A DNA stretch of 64,000 nt from Lactobacillus melliventris (GCF_013346935.1 NZ_JAAEEB010000003.1:124001-188000); one strand, 5' to 3'; counted from the stretch's first letter, positions 1 through 8,639 are shown. A program made the numbers and translations. The notes: a model not told the origin generated them from the letters alone.

Positions 1-1314
1 TTTAACGTCATTATTAGTTTTTTGCGGATAAATTCAGGCATGCAAGTCGTTATGTTACTGGTGGTTCTAATAATTGTTGGCGGTATTGTAGTAACTTTGA
101 GGATAACCAGATCCACTTTAAGCAGTTTAGCTGAAAAAGAAGATGCACCTGCAATTTTTCAAAAACATTCAGGGCTAAAAATAATTGAAGTGGTTTTAGG
201 GTTAATGGCAGTAGTTGCAGGCTACTTTATGTTAAATCTACCTAGCCATAGCTTGGTTAACACTGTATTGCCAGCATTTGTCACAATTGTATCAGGTACT
301 TATTTGCTTTGCCACTCGTTATTAAGCTTGGTGCCTGAAAGTTGGTTTGCCAAAATCAAATTAACTAAGGGAAAAACGCAGCTGGAGCTTCACCATTATG
401 CCAGCGTTTTTACTATCATTTCACTACTCTTCGCTTTGACTATGGGCGCTCTCGCTTTAAGTCATGACTTTAATGCTTTTCCCCAAGTTATTAAAAGGGG
501 CATATATTATGATGGGGTAATTGTCAGCAATACCGCTAATATTAAAAACGATGTTGCTCAACTAAAAATTAAGAAGCAGCAAACTTACCATTATAAAGAA
601 ACAAAAGGGCACTTTTATTTTGTTCGTAATGAACTGGCAGATAATCCAATTAAGTATGTCAAAAATATCGGCAGAAGCAATTTTCAAGTCAAAGCTATCA
701 AGTTAGACCAATTGAATAAAAATTCTTTAGCAGGTGAAAGTTTCCGCGAACTCGTTCCTAATAGCAGTCAAAAAGATAAAACAATTGCACTTTGTTCAAC
801 TGCAGAATTAAATAAGGTTAAAGGTAAAACTAAATATCTGACTTTGGTGCAGCTAAACAGTTTCGATAGAGATTGGCCATTTCTACTAAAAATTGAACAT
901 AAACGGGCTCAAAGTAGTGCCGTCTATAGTCGTCTCTATAGCAACTCTAAGGCGGCTACTTATCAGCTGATATTGGGGATGAGTAAAGAAATGAAGATCT
1001 TGGGCTATTCAGTGGCATTTGTGTTTGGCGTAAGTCTGATTACTGTTTTAATGATAGTAGTAAAAGCTGCTAAAAGAGAACAGAAGTTAGCGAATGAGAG
1101 GCTGGCTCAAAGAACATGGCAGAGCAAAACAGGACTTTTGTTCTTTGTTCCTGCAACATTTGGTGTCTTTGATGTTTTGTTTGGCTTAAAATTTTTTGAT
1201 CAGATTTTGCCAACAGCATATTATAAAGTTTGGCTACCAATAGTATTGATGTTACTAGTTTATTTTGTTATTTATCTGCTAACAGTTCGGAGATATCACA
1301 ATGCTGAATTTTAA
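1..1314 (+). CDS. ABC transporter permease, FtsX/BceB-like (5' end outside window)
   Basis: The reading frame is open to the left edge, so this is the C-terminal part of a longer protein; a TTG at 22 need not be the start. I see about three hydrophobic helices in the first 150 residues, an extracytoplasmic stretch of roughly 150 residues rich in Lys, Asn and Gln, then three more helices near the C-terminus. A conserved-looking 'LAEKEDAPAIFQKHSG' stretch follows the first helix. This layout (helices, outside loop, helices) matches the second half of bacitracin/antimicrobial-peptide ABC permeases of the FtsX superfamily, but no ATPase partner is visible here, so the family call is moderate. The stop codon is only two bases from an insertion-sequence relic (1317-1365), so the native 3' end may have been altered. 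Confidence 0.5.
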   Translation, partial: FNVIISFLRINSGMQVVMLLVVLIIVGGIVVTLRITRSTLSSLAEKEDAPAIFQKHSGLKIIEVVLGLMAVVAGYFMLNLPSHSLVNTVLPAFVTIVSGTYLLCHSLLSLVPESWFAKIKLTKGKTQLELHHYASVFTIISLLFALTMGALALSHDFNAFPQVIKRGIYYDGVIVSNTANIKNDVAQLKIKKQQTYHYKETKGHFYFVRNELADNPIKYVKNIGRSNFQVKAIKLDQLNKNSLAGESFRELVPNSSQKDKTIALCSTAELNKVKGKTKYLTLVQLNSFDRDWPFLLKIEHKRAQSSAVYSRLYSNSKAATYQLILGMSKEMKILGYSVAFVFGVSLITVLMIVVKAAKREQKLANERLAQRTWQSKTGLLFFVPATFGVFDVLFGLKFFDQILPTAYYKVWLPIVLMLLVYFVIYLLTVRRYHNAEF

Positions 1315-1316
1315 AA

Positions 1317-1365
1317 AATTTAGACATAAAGATGACCCCCAAATTTGTCCTAAATTTGGGGGTCA
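1317..1365 (-). mobile_element. Relic of the left end of an IS3-family element
   Basis: Read on the minus strand from 1365, these 49 bases match the left end of the IS at 37721-37769 with only one difference. They include the 14-bp inverted repeat (TGACCCCCAAATTT and its complement) around a 5-base loop and the first codons of orfA (Met-Ser-Lys). Homology stops abruptly at 1317, next to the stop codon of the upstream gene. It is a solo left end with no transposase body, most likely left by deletion. The hairpin may now act as a barrier between the convergent permease and dmkA genes, but it has no T-run. Confidence 0.75.
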
Positions 1366-1398
1366 TATCATCCTGAGCGTGCTTTTTATTGTGTTTAT

Positions 1399-2412
1399 TT
1401 AATGAAAGATAATGCCTAAAATTAGTCCGCAGACTTGCATTAATTGAAACCAAAACAAGTTTTGCGGTGCTAAATCAAAAGTTGTGGGTACTCTGTGCTT
1501 GACGTTATCTTCATCAACCCAAAAAGCCATATCCTTGGTCTGCTTCTGCCTGAATGCCTGCACGTTTTTATAGAGCTTCGGCAAAGTTACAAAAATTAAT
1601 AGTTGCCAAATGGGTAAAAGACGGAATATGACGCTGATAGCAACTATAGCAAATGGGGCCAGAGTTAAAAAGCTGAATAAGTTTAAGGAATTCTGAACTC
1701 CAATGTATGAAGGTAGGGTGTGACGGCCATTAGCCAAGTCCTGCTTCAAATCGCAGGTATTGTCCGCCAGCATTGTCGCCGCGTTAAAGAATGCTTGCGG
1801 TAAAGCTACCCAAAAAATTAATAATAGATTGGCTAAGTTGCCTCCGACATTAAATTGCGGCCAATCAAAATTTAAATAGGCTAATTGACTTACTGGTGAA
1901 TTGATATAAACAGCTAAAAACATAATTCCCAGCCCTTCAAATAAACCAGCAAGAATTTCTCCCAATGGTACCCTGGAGAAAGGCACTGGACCGTATGTGT
2001 AAAATACAGCTACAAAAAGTCCGGGGGCACCGATTAGTAAAATAAAGAGATTAGTTCGGACAGTTAGCCAAATGCCTAAGACCGCTGCAATTAAAAGCAG
2101 GCTAAGCATAACTGCCATTGCAGTTGCTGGCGATAAATTGCGCTTACCGATTAAATTGTGTTCTTTTTGATAATCTTTGCTTTTAGCCAGACGATAGTCT
2201 TGAACGTTATTAAAACCAGTAACAAATAAGGCAATCGCGCCTTGAGCAACTAGGTATATTAAAGAATTTTGCCAATTAAAAGTATGAAAATAAAAATAAG
2301 CAAACAGTATTCCTAATAAATACGGCATTAAGCTGTTTAACTTGGTATTAAGCCGCACCAGTTCAAAAAAATCAGTTATTGTGAAATGACTGTACTTCGT
2401 TTTAGCTTCCAT
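1399..2412 (-). CDS. dmkA: 1,4-dihydroxy-2-naphthoate polyprenyltransferase (MenA/DmkA, UbiA family)
   Basis: Membrane prenyltransferase that joins a polyprenyl chain to dihydroxynaphthoate, giving demethylmenaquinone. The 337-residue protein has about eight to nine hydrophobic helices and the two Asp-rich motifs of the UbiA superfamily: NNVQDYRLAKSKD at residues 68-80 and DNTCDLKQD at 217-225. The start at 2412 has GAAAGGA just upstream. It is the last gene of the minus-strand pplA-fmnB-dmkA operon. Its substrate chain should come from DmkB (7680-8639) in the divergent operon. No other menaquinone genes (menF, D, B, E) are in the window, so the naphthoate may be imported or made elsewhere. 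In FLEET loci this homologue is named DmkA. Confidence 0.87.
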   Translation of the reverse strand: MEAKTKYSHFTITDFFELVRLNTKLNSLMPYLLGILFAYFYFHTFNWQNSLIYLVAQGAIALFVTGFNNVQDYRLAKSKDYQKEHNLIGKRNLSPATAMAVMLSLLLIAAVLGIWLTVRTNLFILLIGAPGLFVAVFYTYGPVPFSRVPLGEILAGLFEGLGIMFLAVYINSPVSQLAYLNFDWPQFNVGGNLANLLLIFWVALPQAFFNAATMLADNTCDLKQDLANGRHTLPSYIGVQNSLNLFSFLTLAPFAIVAISVIFRLLPIWQLLIFVTLPKLYKNVQAFRQKQTKDMAFWVDEDNVKHRVPTTFDLAPQNLFWFQLMQVCGLILGIIFH

Positions 2413-2457
2413 TGAATTTTCCTTTCAGAACATCATTTAACAGAGAAAAGTTAATTA

Positions 2458-3543
2458 CTAGTTTTTAAGCTTTGCAAGTCGGTAACCATTACCTGAAAAC
2501 AATTTGAATTTGTTTTTTAAACCGGAAGTAATATATACTTTTTTCTTTTTGGTGATAAATATTGCTTCTACGCCAGGTTTATGTTCCACATAGTCGTAGC
2601 CTTTTTTCAAACCGCGATTAAATACAGCAGTTGAAAGGCCATCGCCAGTGGTTGAACGCTTGGCAATAATTGTGACACTTAACAAGTTGTTTTGACAAGG
2701 ATAACCCGTTTTAGGATTCATTAAGTGGCTATAAACTTTATTACCGACTTTGAGGTATCGTTCATAAATACCTGATGTTACTGCAGTTGCATTCTTTTGC
2801 GGTAAAGAGCCGATGGCATCACCACGCGCAGCGCTGGGATCCTGAATACCTACCGTCCAGTTACTGTTATTCGTAGGAGAATTGCCCATAACATAAACGT
2901 TTCCGCCTAAATCAATAATCGCGCTGGTCACACCATTTTTTTGTAAAACTTTCATGACTTCATCAGAAATAAATCCTTTGGCCATGCCACCTAAATCGAG
3001 CATCATTTTCTTTTTCTTAAGAAAAACAGTTTGTTTCTGATCATCAAAAATCACATTATGATAATTAACCAGCGGCAGCCGCTTTTTGATGGTGCTTGGC
3101 TTAGGTTTATGAGCATCAGGAAAGCCAATCCGCCATAAACTGGTAATTGGTCCGATTGTTAAATCAAAGGTTCCAGCAGAAATTTTGCTGTAATAGTATG
3201 CATCTTTACACATACGATAAATGGTGGGAGTGACTTTTACCGGTTTAATTCCGGCATATTTGTTAATTTTGTCTATTTCACTGCCTTTTTGATTAACGGT
3301 GGTTTCAGTGGCTAATTGTTTAATTCTTTTAAAGCCTGCTTTTAAAGCTTTCTGTTGGTGTTTATTGTAAATTTTAATGGTGCAAACTGTTCCCATTAGA
3401 AATTGAGTATCTGAAGTAGGGGTAGTGGTAACAGCGGTTTTGGCCGGTGCTGTGTCTTTACTCTGAGTTGAGCAAGCTGTCAGGCTGAAGCTTGTAATTA
3501 GTAATGCAAGTAGCAGCAAAAACTTGTTTGTTTGCTTCTTCAT
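2458..3543 (-). CDS. fmnB: FAD:protein FMN transferase lipoprotein (ApbE family)
   Basis: ApbE enzymes move FMN from FAD onto Thr/Ser of target proteins; here the target is very likely the neighbouring PplA. The start at 3543 is chosen because it gives a lipoprotein signal (MKKQTNKF, hydrophobic core, LTAC lipobox) and has AGGAG upstream; an upstream extension adds residues before the signal peptide and is unlikely. Visible ApbE motifs include MGTVCTIKIY near the N-terminus of the mature part, LDLGGMAKGF, IDLGGNVYV, TSGIYERY, and the C-terminal TTGDGLSTAVF with the Asp and Thr expected at the metal site. These residues are intact, unlike in the cytosolic paralogue at 54290-55219. Second gene of the pplA-fmnB-dmkA operon. 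Confidence 0.9.
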   Translation of the reverse strand: MKKQTNKFLLLLALLITSFSLTACSTQSKDTAPAKTAVTTTPTSDTQFLMGTVCTIKIYNKHQQKALKAGFKRIKQLATETTVNQKGSEIDKINKYAGIKPVKVTPTIYRMCKDAYYYSKISAGTFDLTIGPITSLWRIGFPDAHKPKPSTIKKRLPLVNYHNVIFDDQKQTVFLKKKKMMLDLGGMAKGFISDEVMKVLQKNGVTSAIIDLGGNVYVMGNSPTNNSNWTVGIQDPSAARGDAIGSLPQKNATAVTSGIYERYLKVGNKVYSHLMNPKTGYPCQNNLLSVTIIAKRSTTGDGLSTAVFNRGLKKGYDYVEHKPGVEAIFITKKKKVYITSGLKNKFKLFSGNGYRLAKLKN

Positions 3544-3612
3544 ATAATTTATTTCTCCTAATAAAAAAGAGCGGCTAAATGTCACTCTTTTTGTGATTAA
3601 CTAATTATCTTT

Positions 3613-4530
3613 TTATTCCTGGTAAACGATATTGTCAACCTTGATAGTTCCGCTTTTACCTTTTTGAGCGGCATTAATTAGTTGTTCAGCGTAAGCAATA
3701 AATGAATGAGAAGATTCTGTTGCTCCTGAAACAGCTTGTACTTTTTCAGTATTTCCTTTAGCTTTGATGAATTCCTTTTGTAATTTTGGAATGTATTCTT
3801 TAGGACCAACTTTGTTAACCTTCTTCATTTGCTTTTCATAAGCAGCATTCTTGGTCTTGGAAACGCCCTTTTTATTAACTTGGTCGTAAGTAAAGTCACT
3901 GATTTTACCGTTTTTAACTACCATAGTTAAAACTTGGCGATAACCGTGACTATAGTTCTTTTCAGCCAGTTTATACGTACCATCTTTCATCTTCTTATTG
4001 TTATTGATGTGAATGGTAGCTGTATCACCTTTTTGTGCAGCCTGAGTCAACTGGTTAACATAGTTCTTTAAAGTATTACTGGAACTAGTGGCTCCAGTAA
4101 CAACTTGAATAGCGCTCGAATTAGCACCACTTGCGGCAAATGATTTTTGTAATTTTGGAATGTATTCTTTAGGGCCAATCTTTGCTTGAGAATACTTCTT
4201 CATTTGTGCTTCGTATTTAGCATCCTTAGCCTTGGACTTGCCGCTCTTGTCTACATTATCGTAACTGGTATCAGTAACTTTACCATTTTTAACGGTCATA
4301 GATACTTTAACACGATAGCCGTTGAAATAGTTGTCTTCTACTAATTTGTAAACACCGTCTTGCAGTTTACCACCGGCAATCTGCTTAGGAGCTTTCTTTT
4401 TCTCAACTTTGCTTACCTTTGGCTTAGAATCGCTTGAAGAACTTTTCTTAGCTGTTGTTGAACAAGCACTTAATAAAAGTGTAGAGAGTGCCAGAATGGC
4501 AGTACTATATATTAAATTATTCTTTTTCAT
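3613..4530 (-). CDS. pplA: Surface lipoprotein with two FMN-binding domains (PplA-like)
   Basis: Extracellular electron carrier of FLEET: covalently bound FMN passes electrons from the membrane to outside acceptors. The protein starts with a lipoprotein signal (LSAC, lipidated Cys23), then a Ser/Lys-rich linker. Two tandem FMN-binding domains follow, each with a 'DG.YKL.E..Y.HGYR' opening and the GPKEYIPKLQK segment. The flavinylation motifs are TGATSS (Thr148) and SGATES (Thr271), both of the form ApbE enzymes modify. The presence of two sites matches Listeria PplA. It is the first gene of the minus-strand operon, with GAGGGAG ahead of the ATG. The fmnB product is its likely flavin transferase. 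Confidence 0.9.
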   Translation of the reverse strand: MKKNNLIYSTAILALSTLLLSACSTTAKKSSSSDSKPKVSKVEKKKAPKQIAGGKLQDGVYKLVEDNYFNGYRVKVSMTVKNGKVTDTSYDNVDKSGKSKAKDAKYEAQMKKYSQAKIGPKEYIPKLQKSFAASGANSSAIQVVTGATSSSNTLKNYVNQLTQAAQKGDTATIHINNNKKMKDGTYKLAEKNYSHGYRQVLTMVVKNGKISDFTYDQVNKKGVSKTKNAAYEKQMKKVNKVGPKEYIPKLQKEFIKAKGNTEKVQAVSGATESSHSFIAYAEQLINAAQKGKSGTIKVDNIVYQE

Positions 4531-4565
4531 AATATCTCCCTCAGTAATAATAAAAGATTATAACA

Positions 4566-4583
4566 TTGTGTACGTGTTCACTT
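4566..4583. promoter_or_regulatory. Candidate Rex- or Crp/Fnr-type operator, copy 1 (pplA side)
   Basis: TTGTG-N8-CACTT. It lies just upstream of a TATAAT box read on the minus strand (4557-4562) in the pplA promoter. The spacing equals Rex sites (TTGTG-N8-CACAA) and also fits TGTGA-N6-TCACA Crp/Fnr sites. The same pattern recurs at 4691-4708. The assignment to a regulator is inference. Confidence 0.4.
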
Positions 4584-4690
4584 ACTATAATTATAAGATA
4601 GAGCTCTACTTTGTGCAACTACAAAATATGAAAGCGGAAACTTATAATTATAGCAATTAAATCGTATAAGTAAAATATTACGAACATAGT

Positions 4691-4708
4691 TTGTGAAAGT
4701 GACCACTT
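4691..4708. promoter_or_regulatory. Candidate Rex- or Crp/Fnr-type operator, copy 2 (ndh2 side)
   Basis: Second TTGTG-N8-CACTT, ending in the -35 region of the likely ndh2 promoter (TTTACC at 4707-4712, 17 bases, TATAAT at 4730-4735). A bound protein would be expected to block the promoter. Same form as the site at 4566-4583. Confidence 0.42.
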
Positions 4709-4735
4709 TACCATAGTCCAAAACACTAGTATAAT
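4707..4735 (+). promoter_or_regulatory. Likely sigma-A promoter of ndh2-eetA-eetB-dmkB
   Basis: TTTACC and TATAAT separated by 17 bases. An overlapping TATAAT follows at 4735-4740. ACTAGT repeats flank this AT-rich tract as an inverted pair (4726-4731 and 4745-4750). Confidence 0.5.
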
Positions 4736-4774
4736 ATAATATAACTAGTATATTCGCATTAAGGAGTGTTAAAA

Positions 4775-6670
4775 GTGGCTGAAACAAATATTGTAGTTAT
4801 TGGCGGCGGCTATGGTGGTCTGTATACGACTAAGCACCTTGCCAAGAAATTAAAAAAGCGGCATGATATCAAAATCACGCTGATTGATAAAAATCCTTAT
4901 ATGACTATGATGACTTCACTTCATGAAGTTGCGGCTAACAGGGTAGAAGCCAAAAGTTTGAAATATGATCTGCAACGTTTATTTTCGCGGAGAAAAAATG
5001 TTGATGTTGTAACTGACAATATTACCAAAATTGATCAATCTGCCAAAAAAGTTATTGGCGATAACGGCAGTTATCCCTACGATTATGTCATATTAGCTAT
5101 TGGTTCGCAGCCTAATGACTTTAATACTCCTGGTGTTAAAGAAAACGGCTTTGTTTTAGGCAATCTGGACGATGCAGAGCAATTACGTGACCACATTGAT
5201 ATGATGGTTCATTTAGGTTCTAAAGAACGCGATCCCGAAAAGCGGGCACAGTATCTTAACTTTGTCGTTGTTGGTACCGGGTTTACTGGCACTGAAATGG
5301 CCGGAGAATTAAATTCTTGGCGTGGTGATTTAGCTAAAAAATATAACCTGCAAAAAGATGATATCAAGATAACCATGATGGAAATGGCACCAACGGTTAT
5401 GAATATGCTTGATCGCTCTGATGCTGATAAGGCAGAAAAATATCTCTTAAAACAAGGTGTAGAAATTAAAGTCAATACTGGCGTTGTTGGTGTTCATGAA
5501 AATTATATTGATCTTAAAGATGGTTCAACATATCCGACCAGAACTTTAATTTGGACTGCTGGTGTTAAAGCTGTTGATACTGCTAAAAACTTTGGTTTTG
5601 AGACTGGCAGAGCCGGCAGAATTATAGTTAATGAATATTCCCAAATTCCAACCGATCCCCATGTTTACGTCATAGGAGACGTTGCTCTTTATGATGCTAA
5701 CGGCAGCGGCCGCGGTGAACCACAAGTGGTTCAAGGGGCTGAATCTGCTGGTAAGTGTGCTCTAAGAAATATTTTGAGTCAGATTAACGGCGGTGAACCC
5801 GTTAAGTTTAAAGGCACCTATTCAGGATTTATGGTTTCTTTAGGGCCTGCTTGGGGTGTGGCCTCTCTTGTTAATACTTTTCATCTGAGCGGCTTTTTCG
5901 CCATCTTAATGAAAGACATAGTGGATATGATTTACTTTATGGAAATCTATTCTGGTCATTATCTCTTTCATTATATTATGGATGAATGGTTCAGAATTAA
6001 GCGCCCAACTTTATGGCGCGGTAATCTTAACCGGTATGGCAATGTCTTATGGACTGTACCTTTGAGAATTTACTTAGGCTTAATGTGGTTAGTAGACTGC
6101 TGGTATAAAGTTCAAGGCAGTGGTTCTTGGTTTACCAACAAATTGCAACTGCATTTTCCATGGCTTGTGCAAGCTGCAACCAGTGGCGCTTCACAGAAAG
6201 CTGCCGCTACTACAGCAGCAAGTGGCAAGGCAGCGACTTCTGCTGCTCCTGCACTATTTTCCCTAAACTATGACTATGGTCACTCACCAATGGCTGTTTT
6301 TGATAAAATGCCAAACTGGGTACAATCAATGACTAAAGTCATGATTCCTAACAAGGATGCGGCATTAGTTGCTCAAAAGACAATGACGTGTTTGGAAATT
6401 GCATTAGGAATTATGCTGGTTTTAGGATTATGCACCTGGTTTGCCGGTGGCATGAGCGCAATTTTTGTAGCTATTTTCTGTTTATCAGGAATGAACTATT
6501 GGGTAAATGTTTGGATGATATTTGCGGCAATAGCAGTTATGAACGGCTCTGGTAGAGCATTTGGTCTGGACATGTGGTTTGTTCCATGGCTAGAAAAGAA
6601 GCTTACTAAGCTGAGATATGGTGTCTTGAAGCCAATTTATCATGTCGATAAAAACGGGGTAAAGAACTAA
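4775..6670 (+). CDS. ndh2: Type II NADH:quinone oxidoreductase with C-terminal membrane domain (Ndh2)
   Basis: Oxidises NADH and reduces demethylmenaquinone at the inner face of the membrane; entry point of the FLEET chain. GTG start at 4775 has AAGGAG eight bases upstream and gives an N-terminus that runs straight into the FAD-binding IGGGYGG loop (residues 10-15). A second dinucleotide motif, VVGTGFTGTEMAG, lies near residue 165, and the FAD-closing YVIGDVALY near residue 305. At 631 residues it is about 200 longer than classical Ndh. The extra C-terminal part has several hydrophobic helices and an Ala/Thr-rich linker, as in the FLEET form of Ndh2. First gene of the plus-strand operon, divergent from pplA. 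Confidence 0.9.
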   Translation: MAETNIVVIGGGYGGLYTTKHLAKKLKKRHDIKITLIDKNPYMTMMTSLHEVAANRVEAKSLKYDLQRLFSRRKNVDVVTDNITKIDQSAKKVIGDNGSYPYDYVILAIGSQPNDFNTPGVKENGFVLGNLDDAEQLRDHIDMMVHLGSKERDPEKRAQYLNFVVVGTGFTGTEMAGELNSWRGDLAKKYNLQKDDIKITMMEMAPTVMNMLDRSDADKAEKYLLKQGVEIKVNTGVVGVHENYIDLKDGSTYPTRTLIWTAGVKAVDTAKNFGFETGRAGRIIVNEYSQIPTDPHVYVIGDVALYDANGSGRGEPQVVQGAESAGKCALRNILSQINGGEPVKFKGTYSGFMVSLGPAWGVASLVNTFHLSGFFAILMKDIVDMIYFMEIYSGHYLFHYIMDEWFRIKRPTLWRGNLNRYGNVLWTVPLRIYLGLMWLVDCWYKVQGSGSWFTNKLQLHFPWLVQAATSGASQKAAATTAASGKAATSAAPALFSLNYDYGHSPMAVFDKMPNWVQSMTKVMIPNKDAALVAQKTMTCLEIALGIMLVLGLCTWFAGGMSAIFVAIFCLSGMNYWVNVWMIFAAIAVMNGSGRAFGLDMWFVPWLEKKLTKLRYGVLKPIYHVDKNGVKN

Positions 6671-6681
6671 CAATGGTAACT

Positions 6682-6724
6682 CTAAAAAGTCCTATGGTTT
6701 TATCTGTAAGACTTTTTTAGTTTT
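6682..6724 (+). terminator. Possible intra-operon terminator between ndh2 and eetA
   Basis: Stem CTAAAAAGTC (6682-6691) with GACTTTTTTAG (6710-6720), followed by TTTTA. It may lower expression of the downstream eetA-eetB-dmkB genes relative to ndh2. AT-rich and therefore weak. Confidence 0.4.
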
Positions 6725-6743
6725 ATTGTTAGTGAGGTAATAC

Positions 6744-7121
6744 ATGAAAATTTTAAAGAAGCTTAAACTTGGTGATTTTTTAATTATAGTAGTTTTATTA
6801 ATCATTAGTTTTACTCCTTTTTATATGTTGCACAATCAGGAAAAAGCTGACGATCAAATTATAGGAATCGTCAAAATTAATAATCGTGAAGTGAAAAGAC
6901 TCTCTTTAGCTAAAGATCAGAAATGGCGTTATCAAAAAAATGGTAAAATTAATATTGTACAAATAAAAAAGCACAAGATTCGGGTAATTGATGCCAATTG
7001 TAAGGATCAAGTATGTGTTAAAGAAGGCTGGAAAAGCGAAAGCGGGGATACAATAGTCTGTCTGCCACATAAATTTTTAATTGAGCTAAAAAATAAAAAT
7101 CAAATTGACGATAATAAATAG
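6744..7121 (+). CDS. eetA: EetA, membrane-anchored NusG-domain-II-like protein
   Basis: A 125-residue protein with one N-terminal transmembrane helix (residues about 12-30) and an outside domain of the NusG domain II/DUF type. The conserved cysteine stretch CKDQVCVKEGW...CLPHK is clear near residues 89-113. In Listeria and Lactiplantibacillus FLEET loci EetA works with EetB in passing electrons from quinol to extracytoplasmic acceptors; the chemistry is not settled. It lies 12 bases ahead of eetB, in the same operon as ndh2 and dmkB. Confidence 0.82.
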   Translation: MKILKKLKLGDFLIIVVLLIISFTPFYMLHNQEKADDQIIGIVKINNREVKRLSLAKDQKWRYQKNGKINIVQIKKHKIRVIDANCKDQVCVKEGWKSESGDTIVCLPHKFLIELKNKNQIDDNK

Positions 7122-7132
7122 ATTTAAATATT

Positions 7133-7678
7133 ATGACTGAAACAAATAATTATTTACGCACATATGTGTTTACAGGAATTCTATGCTCACAAGGAATTAT
7201 TCTTAGTGTTGTTGAGCAAATGTTTCCTTCGCCCTTTTTCTTTGCACCTGGTGCCAGGCTTGGTTTAACTAATATTATAACGATGATCGCATTAATGATT
7301 TTACCTTTTAATAATTGTATTTTACTGACATTTTTGCGCCTGGTGCTAACTGCTCTGATGACAGGAGGTACTGGTACCTTTTTATTCGCTGCAGCAGGGT
7401 CATTTTTAAGTCTGTTTTTAATGAAATTGTTTTTACCGCTGGTTCCCAGATTTATCAGCATAATGGGGGTATCAATTCTTGGCGGCGTATGTCATAATTT
7501 TGGTCAATTATTAATTGCAGTGCTGCTAGCACATAGTAAATATATTTTATTGTATTTGCCTTTATTGACAGTATTCGGAATTCTTTCTGGAACAATAGTT
7601 GGTCTTGTCAGCAGCTACTTATTGCATTATGTTGATGCATTGAGTTTTATCAAAGGAATAATTAATAAAGGTAATTAA
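7133..7678 (+). CDS. eetB: EetB, Gx-transporter-family membrane protein
   Basis: 181 residues, almost wholly hydrophobic, with about five to six helices. It belongs to the family often annotated 'heptaprenyl diphosphate synthase component I' or Gx transporter because it usually sits beside a polyprenyl synthase, as here (dmkB begins two bases later). Visible signs are the PGARLGLTNIITM segment and the Gly-rich GGTGTFLFAAAGSFLS. In FLEET the partner of EetA. No strong Shine-Dalgarno is seen before 7133, so it may be translated by coupling with eetA. Confidence 0.82.
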   Translation: MTETNNYLRTYVFTGILCSQGIILSVVEQMFPSPFFFAPGARLGLTNIITMIALMILPFNNCILLTFLRLVLTALMTGGTGTFLFAAAGSFLSLFLMKLFLPLVPRFISIMGVSILGGVCHNFGQLLIAVLLAHSKYILLYLPLLTVFGILSGTIVGLVSSYLLHYVDALSFIKGIINKGN

Positions 7679-7679
7679 C

Positions 7680-8639
7680 ATGTCAAGGCTAGAAAAAGAG
7701 TTACAGCAAGTCCAAAATACAATTCAAAAAAATATCCGGACGCCAAAAGGTAAACTGGGAGAAGCAGTCAGATATGCGTTTTCTAAGCCTGGCAAGCAAT
7801 TACGTCCTAGTTTTGTTTTATTATTTGGAGAAATGGGTGAAAGCAAGAGGGAACAGAAATTAATTAATATTGCCGGTTCGATTGAAATACTGCACAATGC
7901 CACTCTAATTCATGACGATATCATTGATAATTCAAATGTTAGAAGGGGCAGAGCATCGGTTCAAGCCAAATACGGTAAAACTATAGCACTATATGCTGGA
8001 GACTTCTTATTTGCTTTGTCATTACAGCTGCTAAGTGAAAACACTTCAAAGATAACAAATCTGCGTGCAAACGGCAGCACTATGCAAAAAATACTTGCAG
8101 GTGAAACCACTCAGTTTGGTAATGAATATGATATTACAATTACGGAAGAAGAATATCTTGAACAAATTCGGGGCAAAACGGCTAGTTTATTTGGTTATGC
8201 CTGCTATATTGGTGCTCTAGAAGGTGGACTTAGTAAAAGACTGGCCAGAAGTGCTCAGCAAGTAGGTGTGCTATTTGGTCAGGCATTTCAACTGCGGGAT
8301 GATATATTAGATTACACCGCTTCTACTGCTGAATTAAAAAAGCCGGTATTATCAGATGTGGTTAACGGTGTTTATACTGGTCCCCTGATTTTTGCACTGA
8401 AAAAAGATTCTTCTGGTAAATTGAGGGATTTAGTTAAGAAGGGTAAGAAACTGAATTCTGCTCAATTGGAGCAAATTGACCTTCTGGTGAGTGAATTGGG
8501 TGGAATTAGGCATGCACAAGATTTAGCAAATGACTTTACAAATAGCGCATTGGCGCTACTTGAGAAAAACTTTGCCGAGTATCCTGGATATGAAAAGGTC
8601 GCTGATATTGTCCGTAAAATGCTTACCAGAAATTGTTAA
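7680..8639 (+). CDS. dmkB: Polyprenyl diphosphate synthase (DmkB)
   Basis: Trans-prenyltransferase that builds the isoprenoid tail of demethylmenaquinone from IPP and an allylic primer. Both Asp-rich motifs are intact: HDDIIDNS near residue 80 (first, DDxxD) and LRDDILDY near residue 207 (second). The length, 319 residues, is normal for the family. It overlaps the eetB ribosome context tightly and closes the ndh2 operon; a strong terminator follows. Its product is the substrate for DmkA (1399-2412). Confidence 0.9.
   Translation: MSRLEKELQQVQNTIQKNIRTPKGKLGEAVRYAFSKPGKQLRPSFVLLFGEMGESKREQKLINIAGSIEILHNATLIHDDIIDNSNVRRGRASVQAKYGKTIALYAGDFLFALSLQLLSENTSKITNLRANGSTMQKILAGETTQFGNEYDITITEEEYLEQIRGKTASLFGYACYIGALEGGLSKRLARSAQQVGVLFGQAFQLRDDILDYTASTAELKKPVLSDVVNGVYTGPLIFALKKDSSGKLRDLVKKGKKLNSAQLEQIDLLVSELGGIRHAQDLANDFTNSALALLEKNFAEYPGYEKVADIVRKMLTRNC

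Noticed and set aside
4409-4787. Short frames in the pplA-ndh2 promoter region
   Set aside because: They cross promoter boxes and the pplA start, and have no ribosome sites.
7150-7461. Long minus-strand frame opposite eetB
   Set aside because: Shadow of a hydrophobic gene; no ribosome site and no protein-like features.
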